A stretch of 5,869 nucleotides of DNA from NCBI RefSeq assembly GCF_036846205.1, contig NZ_DAIUCK010000142.1:1-5869 (forward strand), in the 5' to 3' direction. Under the pieces are notes generated by a model. It was not told where the DNA came from. It saw only the letters and a list, made by a program, of their open reading frames with translations, and ran no database searches. Below, piece after piece: positions 1-4,632 of the stretch; the first letter of the stretch is position 1, and every line of letters starts with the position of its first letter. The translations under genes and the position numbers were made by a program. Source of the DNA: Rhabdothermincola sp036846205 (GTDB lineage Bacteria; Actinomycetota; Acidimicrobiia; Acidimicrobiales; Acidimicrobilacustridaceae).

Positions 1-11
1 CACCCCGCGTT

Positions 12-55
12 CTGGCATGTCGAACACGTGCCCCGGCACGCGTTTGACATGCCAG
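12..55. repeat. Long near-perfect palindrome downstream of the sulfatase
   Basis: Two 21-base arms (12-32 and 35-55) are reverse complements except at two positions (22/45 and 26/41) and are separated by only CC. The left arm begins CTGGCATGTC and the right arm ends GACATGCCAG. On either strand's RNA one mismatch becomes a G-U wobble, so the transcript could fold into a very stable hairpin. It begins about 70 bases after the sulfatase stop in the direction of transcription. No T-run follows on either strand, so it is not a textbook intrinsic terminator. It could be a non-canonical bidirectional terminator, an extragenic palindrome of the REP type, or an operator for a gene beyond the window edge. 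The right arm contains TTGACA (44-49), a consensus -35 hexamer, but no -10 follows at normal spacing. The palindrome is certain; its role is not. Confidence 0.85.
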
Positions 56-123
56 TTGGTGAATGAGGCAGCTCGCTGATGAGGAGAACGGACGAAGGTG
101 GTGAGCTTGCGTGCCGGTCCGGC

Positions 124-1662
124 TCAGATCATCGACGCGATGGGGTGCTTCGGCGGGTATGCGCCGAAGGTCATCAGGTGGTCACGGATGCCGGCGGTGA
201 AGCTCTCCAGGTAGGCCAGCTTGCGGATGAGGTAGCTGCGGCTCTCCTTCGGGTCGAGGTAGAGGTTGTAGAGCCGCCCGTGGGTGTAGCGCTGGGTGAC
301 GCCGGTGAACCCGCCGAGGTTGAGCGCGTCCCGGTCGTCGTCGGAGGTGGACGCCACCATGAACTTCCACTCCCCCACCCGCAGGGCGGAGAACACGGTG
401 ACCAGCCAGTAGTAGAGGTACTTGCGGTTCGAGACCCCGTCGGGGTCGAGCAGGAACGAGGTCTGGTCCACCCCGTCGATGTACCGATCGGAGGGGATGC
501 GGTCCTCGGCCCCTGCCAGCCGCAGCACCGTGGGGAACAGGTCCATCTGGGAGAAGATGCCGTCGCTCGCCCGGTCGGCGTCGATCATGCCCGGCCACAC
601 GATGATGCCCGGCACCCGCTGGCCGCCCTCCCAGGTGGAACCCTTGGCACAGCGGAACGGCGAGTAGGCGGCATCCGGCCAGGTCTCCATCTCCGGGCCG
701 TTGTCGGAGGAGATGAACACCAGGGTGTCGTCGAGCTGGCCGGTGGCCTCCAGCTCGGCGACGAGACGCCCCACGATGTCGTCGAGCTCCATGATCGTGT
801 CCTTGTAGGGGTGCTTGGCCGGGGAGCGTCCGAGGAACCGCTCGTGGGGGTAGTTGTCGAAGTGGGCGCCGCGGGTGCAGTGGTACAGGAACCACGGACG
901 CTGCTGCGGGGTGCCGAGCCGGGCAGCCATCCGGCGGATGAACTCGAGCGAGTAGGTCGCCCACCGGTCATCGAGCTGCGAGAGCACCGGGATGGTGACC
1001 TCCTCGACCGTCTCCAGCTCGCCGCCCCGGGTGGCGTGCACGAAGCACTTGTTGAAGGGCAGGTTCTCCACCCAGCGGGTGCGCTCCTCGCTGTAGACGA
1101 TCTCGGGGAAGAAGTAGGGGTCGCGCCATTCGGTGTACATGTCCGACACGGACAGGAAGCCGTAGAAGTCGTCGAAGCCGACGTGCTGGGGTTGGGATTC
1201 GACGTTCTCGCCCATGTGCCACTTCCCCACCGCCTGGGTCACGTACCCGGCGTCGGAGAGGAGCTGGGCGAGGGTGATCTCCCCGTCGAGCCCACCACGC
1301 TGGCCGTACATCGGCGGGCGAAGCAGGCCGTGACGCATGGGCAGGCGCCCGGTCATCAGCGATGCCCGCGACGGGGTGCACGACGGCTCGCTGTAGCAGG
1401 AGGTGAGCAGGAGCCCCCGCCGAGCCAGCCGATCGATGTTCGGTGTCGGCGCCCCGACCGCCACCCCGCCGCCGTAGCAGCCGAAGTCACCCCAGCCGAC
1501 GTCGTCGAAGTAGATGAACAGCACGTTGGGTCGCTTGCCGCCAGGGCCACGGTAGGCGTCGAGCTTGGCTGCCGCCCGTGCCTCCTGGTCGGGGAGCACG
1601 AAGCGGGGCTCGAGGTGGTCGGCTTCGCGGACCGTCTCCGCGACGACGGGATCGTGAGCCAT
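124..1662 (-). CDS. Type I (formylglycine-dependent) sulfatase, arylsulfatase-like
   Basis: This is a 512-residue enzyme of the alkaline-phosphatase-like S1 sulfatase family, which hydrolyses sulfate esters to alcohol or phenol plus sulfate. The first signature is C95-T-P-S-R99 followed by ASLMTGR; C95 is the residue expected to be converted to formylglycine. The second signature, GYVTQAVGKWH, spans 139-149. By family comparison, the metal ligands are D53, D54, D320 and N321, and the substrate-pocket residues are R99, K147, H149, H267 and K340 (in KGSTWEGG). All key residues are present and the length is normal, so it should be active if matured. No signal peptide or membrane segment is visible, and a polar extension of about 45 residues precedes the first beta strand (NVLFIYFDD), which suggests a cytoplasmic enzyme. 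The ATG at 1662 is supported by a good Shine-Dalgarno sequence. It lies 88 bases after the SDR and is probably co-transcribed with it. No formylglycine-generating enzyme is in the window. The natural substrate cannot be read from the sequence. Confidence 0.95.
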   Translation of the reverse strand: MAHDPVVAETVREADHLEPRFVLPDQEARAAAKLDAYRGPGGKRPNVLFIYFDDVGWGDFGCYGGGVAVGAPTPNIDRLARRGLLLTSCYSEPSCTPSRASLMTGRLPMRHGLLRPPMYGQRGGLDGEITLAQLLSDAGYVTQAVGKWHMGENVESQPQHVGFDDFYGFLSVSDMYTEWRDPYFFPEIVYSEERTRWVENLPFNKCFVHATRGGELETVEEVTIPVLSQLDDRWATYSLEFIRRMAARLGTPQQRPWFLYHCTRGAHFDNYPHERFLGRSPAKHPYKDTIMELDDIVGRLVAELEATGQLDDTLVFISSDNGPEMETWPDAAYSPFRCAKGSTWEGGQRVPGIIVWPGMIDADRASDGIFSQMDLFPTVLRLAGAEDRIPSDRYIDGVDQTSFLLDPDGVSNRKYLYYWLVTVFSALRVGEWKFMVASTSDDDRDALNLGGFTGVTQRYTHGRLYNLYLDPKESRSYLIRKLAYLESFTAGIRDHLMTFGAYPPKHPIASMI

Positions 1663-1671
1663 GGGATCGGG

Positions 1672-1679
1672 TCCTTCCT
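1672..1679 (-). promoter_or_regulatory. Ribosome binding site of the sulfatase
   Basis: On the minus strand AGGAAGGA ends nine bases before the ATG at 1662. It supports this start even though the reading frame stays open further upstream with no stop through the whole 88-base gap. Confidence 0.75.
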
Positions 1680-1733
1680 GGGGGATCGGTGAGAGCGGCG
1701 ACGGCGAAAGCGATGCCGACGAGGCCGGGGCCG

Positions 1734-1759
1734 GCGATCCGGGCCGGCGATCAGGGCCG
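1734..1759 (-). repeat. 13-bp tandem duplication over the SDR stop codon
   Basis: Minus-strand copies CGGCCCTGATCGC (1759-1747) and CGGCCCGGATCGC (1746-1734) lie head to tail and differ at one base. A partial, degenerate third copy (CGGCCCC...) follows. The TGA stop of the SDR is inside the first copy and the second copy has GGA at that place. Because 13 is not a multiple of three, the duplication shifts frame between the SDR and the downstream sulfatase. See the matching finding. Confidence 0.85.
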
Positions 1760-2569
1760 GGACCGTCGAAGACCGGGGTGGCGGCTGGCGAGCACGGGCA
1801 CCAGCAGCTCCTTCGGGGTCAGGGAGGCTGCGAGCGCGACCACCCGGTTGGCGGTGCCGGGGATGGCCACGGCGCGGCCCCGGTCGAGGGCGTCGACCCC
1901 GACCCGGGCCACCGCGTCGGCGCGCTCCCACATGAAGCTCGGCAGCGCGGTCTCGTCCTCACCGGTGAAGCCGGCCACCTCGCTGAACTCGGTCTTCACC
2001 GGCCCGGGGCACAGGGCGGTGGCGGTGACGCCCGTGCCGCGCAGTTCGCCGCTCAGACTGCGGGTGTAGGAGAGGACGAACGCCTTGCCCGCCGCGTAGC
2101 CAGCCTGGCCGGGCAGGGGCTGGAAGGCCGCGGTCGAGGCCACGTTGAGCACCGCCCCCCGGCCTCGCTCCACCATCCCGGGAAGGAACCGACTGCACAG
2201 ATCGACCACCGCCACCACGTCGACCTCGACCATGTTGATCTCCGCCTCGGGGTTCGATCGGGCGACCGGGCCGACGGTCGAGAGCCCGGCGTTGTTGACC
2301 AGGATGTCGACCGTGAGGCCCAGGGCGTCGACGCGCGCGGGGAGCTCGGCCCGTGCCGCCCGGTCGGCGAGGTCGGCGGGGAGCACCTCGGCGCGCACAC
2401 CCTGCTCACGCAGCTCGGCGGCGAGGGCGCCGAGCCGGTCGGCCCGCCGGGCGACGAGAGCGACCCCGTGTCCACGGCGAGCCAGCTCGCGGGCGATCTC
2501 GGCACCGATGCCGGAGGATGCGCCGGTGACCAGCGCGGTGCGATCAGGGGCGGGGGTGGGAAGCGTCAT
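1751..2569 (-). CDS. Short-chain dehydrogenase/reductase (classical SDR)
   Basis: This 272-residue NAD(P)-dependent oxidoreductase has a Rossmann fold and presumably acts on an alcohol/ketone pair in the cytoplasm. The cofactor-binding motif TGASSGIG is at 15-22, and R41-R42 after the second strand favour NADP(H). NNAG is at 92-95. The catalytic S145, Y158 and K162 (YAAGK) are correctly spaced, and the CPGPVKTEF segment is at 187-195. The tetrad Asn position is occupied by D117 (in VEVDVVAVV). The SxxF-QPLPGQAGYAAGKAFVLSYT core resembles a mycobacterial/actinobacterial SDR subgroup, and I recall Asp at this place there too. The C-terminus (SRHPGLRRSRP) looks complete for that subgroup. There is no Shine-Dalgarno sequence before the ATG; instead a TANNNT -10-like element sits six bases upstream. 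It lies between the ferredoxin and the sulfatase on the same strand. The family is certain; the substrate is unknown. Confidence 0.95.
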   Translation of the reverse strand: MTLPTPAPDRTALVTGASSGIGAEIARELARRGHGVALVARRADRLGALAAELREQGVRAEVLPADLADRAARAELPARVDALGLTVDILVNNAGLSTVGPVARSNPEAEINMVEVDVVAVVDLCSRFLPGMVERGRGAVLNVASTAAFQPLPGQAGYAAGKAFVLSYTRSLSGELRGTGVTATALCPGPVKTEFSEVAGFTGEDETALPSFMWERADAVARVGVDALDRGRAVAIPGTANRVVALAASLTPKELLVPVLASRHPGLRRSRP

Positions 2570-2575
2570 GCCGAG

Positions 2576-2581
2576 ACGCTA
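2576..2581 (-). promoter_or_regulatory. Candidate -10 element of a leaderless promoter for the SDR
   Basis: On the minus strand TAGCGT is followed by exactly six bases (CTCGGC) and then the ATG at 2569. TANNNT about seven bases before the first base of the start codon is the known layout of actinobacterial leaderless promoters, and the start lacks any Shine-Dalgarno sequence. No good -35 is visible, which is common for such promoters. This is inferred from pattern only. Confidence 0.45.
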
Positions 2582-2602
2582 CCCACTCGAGCCGCCGCGC
2601 TC

Positions 2603-2646
2603 GCCGCCGGTTCGCGCCGGCGGTATGCGGACCGGTCCGAGCCGGT
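2603..2646 (-). other. Two small hairpins in the ferredoxin-SDR gap
   Basis: The first is CCGCCGG (2604-2610) with CCGGCGG (2617-2623), loop TTCGCG, plus a G-T closing pair at 2603/2624. The second is ACCGG (2631-2635) with CCGGT (2642-2646), loop of six. With the hairpin just after the ferredoxin stop they tile most of the gap. No T-run follows. In DNA this GC-rich, short stems also arise by chance, so the functional claim is weak. Confidence 0.35.
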
Positions 2647-2667
2647 GGCGCCTGTCTCCAGGCGACC
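2644..2667 (-). terminator. GNRA-capped hairpin directly after the ferredoxin stop
   Basis: On the minus strand the first bases after the TGA read GGT-CGCCTG-GAGA-CAGGCG-CC-ACC. This is a perfect 6-bp stem (2649-2654 with 2659-2664) closed by a GAGA (GNRA) tetraloop, and it can be extended by three more pairs past a two-base bulge. There is no U-tract, so it may be a weak or Rho-assisted terminator or a 3'-end stabiliser. Its position between the ferredoxin and a candidate SDR promoter fits the end of a transcription unit. Confidence 0.4.
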
Positions 2668-2910
2668 TCAGCTGGGCTCGATGAAGATGCACTCCCCGGG
2701 GCACTCCTCCGCCGCCTCGATGACCGCGTCGAGGCTGCCATCGGGGATGGCGACGATGCCCTGCGGACCGCCGGGGTCCTTCTTCACCCCGCTGCCGTCC
2801 TTCACGTAGGCCAGCCCGTCGTCGAGCAGCACGAAGATGTCCGGCGCGATCTCCGCGCAGATGCCGTCACCGGTGCAGAGATCCTGGTCGATCCAGACGC
2901 TGTAGCTCAT
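2668..2910 (-). CDS. Small 3Fe-4S/4Fe-4S ferredoxin (P450-type)
   Basis: This 80-residue acidic cytoplasmic electron carrier belongs to the family that feeds cytochromes P450 and related oxygenases in actinobacteria. The cluster motif is C12-x2-D15-x2-C18 near the N-terminus, with C70-P71 near the C-terminus. AEIAPDIF (19-26) follows the first cysteines as usual, and the protein ends ECPGECIFIEPS, which gives an additional C74. In most members the central position of the first motif is not Cys, which gives a 3Fe-4S cluster. Asp there is the arrangement of Pyrococcus furiosus ferredoxin, where Asp ligates a 4Fe-4S cluster. The start chosen is the ATG at 2910 (MSYSVWIDQD), which has GAGGAG just upstream. 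An in-frame ATG at 3084 would add 58 low-complexity Arg/Pro/Ala-rich residues unlike any ferredoxin and would begin inside the lipoprotein stop region. No P450 or ferredoxin reductase is in the window. Confidence 0.93.
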   Translation of the reverse strand: MSYSVWIDQDLCTGDGICAEIAPDIFVLLDDGLAYVKDGSGVKKDPGGPQGIVAIPDGSLDAVIEAAEECPGECIFIEPS

Positions 2911-2912
2911 GA

Positions 2913-2918
2913 CTCCTC
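2913..2918 (-). promoter_or_regulatory. Ribosome binding site of the ferredoxin
   Basis: GAGGAG on the minus strand lies two bases before the ATG at 2910. The spacing is short but the match is strong, and it decides for the 80-residue start over the longer open frame. Confidence 0.55.
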
Positions 2919-2944
2919 GCTGGTGGGAGAGGGCGGGCCGGACG

Positions 2945-2975
2945 ATTGTGGTTCGCCCGGCCCCGGTGTCGCCAA
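2945..2975 (-). promoter_or_regulatory. Tentative promoter of the ferredoxin inside inverted repeats
   Basis: On the minus strand TTGGCG (2975-2970) and CACAAT (2950-2945) are separated by 19 bases and would start a transcript about 28 bases before the ATG. The -10-like hexamer lies in the 15-base loop between GGGCCGG (2935-2941) and CCGGCCC (2957-2963). The -35-like hexamer overlaps a perfect 6-bp hairpin, GTCGCC-AACC-GGCGAC (2968-2983). The spacer is longer than ideal. The inverted repeats could be operator sites or plain GC-rich coincidence. Confidence 0.25.
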
Positions 2976-3057
2976 CCGGCGACCCGGCCGCCGGGCTCGG
3001 CCGTCGCGGGCGAGCTGCCGATGGGTGCCGAGCGATGGATGCCCGGTCCGAGGTGGC

Positions 3058-3073
3058 CGAACCGACCGGTTCG
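3058..3073 (-). terminator. Tetraloop hairpin just after the lipoprotein stop
   Basis: CGAACC (3058-3063) and GGTTCG (3068-3073) form a perfect 6-bp stem with a four-base loop, seven bases past the stop codon on the minus strand. It resembles the compact hairpin after the ferredoxin and likewise lacks a U-tract. It could be a weak terminator or 3'-end stabiliser. Confidence 0.3.
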
Positions 3074-3080
3074 CTCGGGA

Positions 3081-4190
3081 TCAACAGATCGAGGCGACAT
3101 TCGCCGACTCCTGGAGCCGGCCGGCCATGGAGTGCAGGATGTCGCAGAGGTCGACCACGTCGTCGGGGGAGGGCTCGGTGATGGTGACCGGCTTGCCCAA
3201 ATCGAAGAAGTCGACGGTCATGGTCATGGTCATTCCCAGTTCGGGCATGGCGCCGAGCCCCTCCGATCCGGGGCCTGTTCCGTCGAGACCATCGAGCGTG
3301 CCGAACAACGCGCCGAACAGCTCGCCGAGGTCGTAGGTCATCGCCACCCGCCGGACGTACCCGTCGGCGTCGAGGTACACATCGACCGGGAACGTGACGT
3401 CCCGAAGCGCCTGGTCGACCTCGCCACCAACACCACCCAACAGCTGCTCCATGCGCGGCCGGTCGGCACCGGCTACGTCGAGCGCCCGACCGACCGACAC
3501 CGCCGCGTGCAGGTGCGTGGTCTCGACCCCGTCGATGACCTCGGTTCCGACGGTGGTCAGATCAGCACCGACCCCGCGCAGGTAGCCGAGGATGGCGGAG
3601 GGATCGGTGAGCGGGTCACCCATCGGGCCGGACAGACCGATCTTCTCGAGCACGCCCAGCCGGGAGCCGTCGACCCGGATCCACCTGCCGGTGATCGACG
3701 GGTCGAGCACCCCCAACATGGGCGTGCGCAGGTAGGCGACGTCGCCGGCCCGAATGACGGCCGTCTCCGTGTTGGCCAGGTTGCCGAGCGCGCCCTGCCC
3801 GCCAGCCCTGCCTCCGAGACCCTCGAGGCCCTCCAGGAATGGCAGGTCGGTGCGCATCGTGAGCGAGAAGCGTTGGCGACCGTTGTCGTACGCGCCTTCG
3901 CCGGACGTGGTCATCGACAGCGACCCGGGGATGGAGGTCGACCCCCCCTCCCCGGACATCTCTGTCGACATCGTGACCCGGAACCTGCCGGTGGTCGCAC
4001 CAGCGGTGCGGTCGGCAGCGGCGGCGAGCGCCACCGGGTCGAACGACCGCTCGGTACCGCCTTGGCGCTCGGTGACCGCCGACGAGTCCAGGTCGGCGTC
4101 GGTGTCCACCTGGACGTAGGTGCCTTCCTTGGTGGCGCACGCAGCCAGTAGCAGGCCCGCCGTCAAGACGACCACGCAGCGTCGCAACAT
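3081..4190 (-). CDS. Secreted lipoprotein, LppX/LprG-like, function unknown
   Basis: This 369-residue protein begins with a short lipoprotein signal: R3-R4, hydrophobic 6-17 and lipobox L15-A16-A17-C18. The mature protein should be anchored by a lipid on C18 on the outer face of the cytoplasmic membrane. The mature part has alternating beta-strand-like segments. The passages IDGVETTHLHAAVSV (219-233) and VDVYLDADGYVRRVAMTYDL (269-288) resemble the LppX/LprAFG lipid-binding lipoproteins of actinobacteria, though this protein is longer than mycobacterial LprG-type members. Gly/Leu-rich inserts occur at about 120-137 and 299-318. C349 and the final residue C369 could form a disulfide. The ATG at 4190 has no Shine-Dalgarno sequence but has a TANNNT element six bases upstream. 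By analogy it could carry lipids or another hydrophobic ligand, but that is inference; the lipoprotein nature is the firm part. It is separated by 170 bases from the ferredoxin and is probably a separate unit. Confidence 0.85.
   Translation of the reverse strand: MLRRCVVVLTAGLLLAACATKEGTYVQVDTDADLDSSAVTERQGGTERSFDPVALAAAADRTAGATTGRFRVTMSTEMSGEGGSTSIPGSLSMTTSGEGAYDNGRQRFSLTMRTDLPFLEGLEGLGGRAGGQGALGNLANTETAVIRAGDVAYLRTPMLGVLDPSITGRWIRVDGSRLGVLEKIGLSGPMGDPLTDPSAILGYLRGVGADLTTVGTEVIDGVETTHLHAAVSVGRALDVAGADRPRMEQLLGGVGGEVDQALRDVTFPVDVYLDADGYVRRVAMTYDLGELFGALFGTLDGLDGTGPGSEGLGAMPELGMTMTMTVDFFDLGKPVTITEPSPDDVVDLCDILHSMAGRLQESANVASIC
3216..3233. repeat. In-frame hexanucleotide repeat, three perfect copies
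   Basis: GGTCAT occurs three times head to tail, reading ATGACC on the coding strand and encoding Met-Thr-Met-Thr-Met-Thr at about residues 320-325 of the lipoprotein, in a likely beta strand. Copy-number change would be frame-neutral. Confidence 0.9.
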
Positions 4191-4196
4191 GACTAC

Positions 4197-4202
4197 ACGG
4201 TA
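4197..4202 (-). promoter_or_regulatory. Candidate -10 element of a leaderless promoter for the lipoprotein
   Basis: On the minus strand TACCGT is followed by six bases (GTAGTC) and then the ATG at 4190, so transcription would begin at or next to the start codon. No Shine-Dalgarno sequence is present. The spacing is identical to that found before the SDR. No convincing -35 is seen. Confidence 0.45.
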
Positions 4203-4270
4203 CCCGCAGAGCTGGTGACGATCCGGAGCGGCGCCCGGCCCCGCGGCGCGTACGATGCCCGGTCGATGAG

Positions 4271-4322
4271 CGGGAGCGGCGCACCGGCGCTCCCGAGGAC
4301 GTCCCGCCCTCGTGGGACTTCC
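4271..4322. repeat. Two adjacent inverted repeats
   Basis: CGGGAGCG (4271-4278) pairs with CGCTCCCG (4288-4295) across a nine-base loop. Directly next to it, GGACGTCCC (4297-4305) pairs with GGGACTTCC (4314-4322) across eight bases with one mismatch. They lie about 80-130 bases upstream of the lipoprotein start and downstream of the transposase. They could form a transcription barrier between the two genes or operator sites. No T-run follows. Confidence 0.45.
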
Positions 4323-4588
4323 GCGCCTTGGGCGTGAGCTGGACTTCTAAGGGGTGGGCTGCGGCCGTTGGGCTGCCGGTTCTGGAACTCCCGCTGGGCG
4401 GTGGTGGAGCTTCGTCGACCGCGGCACTGATGGGCGGTCTTCTTGTCCATGCCGGCATCGGTCTTTGTCTTTGTGGCGATGGTCGGCACCGGTGGTAAGG
4501 CGCGCTGGGCGGGGTCTAGCGCTGGCTGGGCGGTGCCGGTTGCTTGTGGGCTGTTCGTGTGGGGGTTGCTTCGTCGGGTGGGTTGGCC

Positions 4589-4618
4589 GATTGCGTCAGG
4601 TGGGATTGCGTCAGGTGG
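4589..4618. repeat. Perfect 15-bp tandem repeat beside the transposase stop
   Basis: GATTGCGTCAGGTGG occurs twice without a mismatch (4589-4603, 4604-4618), ending 14 bases from the transposase stop codon. A degenerate partial copy, CGTCGGGTGG, lies at 4572-4581. It may belong to the end region of the insertion sequence or be a simple slippage product. Confidence 0.9.
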
Positions 4619-4632
4619 GCGAAGCTCGAGGT

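Larger units (their letters stand above)
4191..4632. other. Gene-poor stretch between transposase and lipoprotein
   Basis: I find no credible gene in these 442 bases. The open frames crossing it are low-complexity Pro/Arg/Ala-rich translations that run into the neighbouring genes in other frames. It contains a candidate lipoprotein promoter (4197-4202), two adjacent inverted repeats (4271-4322), a short GTCTTTGTCTTTG repeat (4461-4473), GGTTGCTT twice (4538-4545 and 4564-4571) and a 15-bp tandem repeat (4589-4618). One end of an insertion sequence should lie here if the transposase is part of one. Without the other end I cannot locate a terminal inverted repeat or target duplication. Confidence 0.6.

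Noticed and set aside
20..47. LexA-like half sites TCGAAC and GTTTGA inside the palindrome
   Set aside because: Actinobacterial SOS boxes have these half sites four bases apart; here 16 bases separate them and one half is imperfect.
113..123. GCCGG-T-CCGGC directly after the sulfatase stop as a terminator
   Set aside because: A one-base loop leaves at most a four-pair stem and there is no T-run.
79..1692. A long plus-strand open frame covering the entire sulfatase gene
   Set aside because: Its translation is low-complexity Val/Gly/Glu/Arg-rich with no family features, while the opposite strand holds a full sulfatase. Stop-poor antisense frames are expected in DNA this GC-rich.
1661..2809. 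Plus-strand open frame across the SDR and part of the ferredoxin
   Set aside because: It is an antisense shadow with composition-driven sequence and no recognisable domain.
2911..3084. Longer start for the ferredoxin at 3084
   Set aside because: The extra 58 residues are Arg/Pro/Ala-rich and unlike the family, and a Shine-Dalgarno sequence and conserved N-terminus mark 2910.
2946..4151. Plus-strand open frame across the lipoprotein
   Set aside because: It is antisense to a gene with a clear signal peptide and lipobox and has no domain features.
4339..4400. tRNA-like impression around GGACTTCTAAGG and GGTTCTGGAACTCC
   Set aside because: No acceptor stem, D arm or canonical T loop can be paired.
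4407..4627. 8-bp inverted match GAGCTTCG / CGAAGCTC as possible insertion-sequence ends
   Set aside because: A match this short is expected by chance in this length, and both copies lie on the same side of the transposase.
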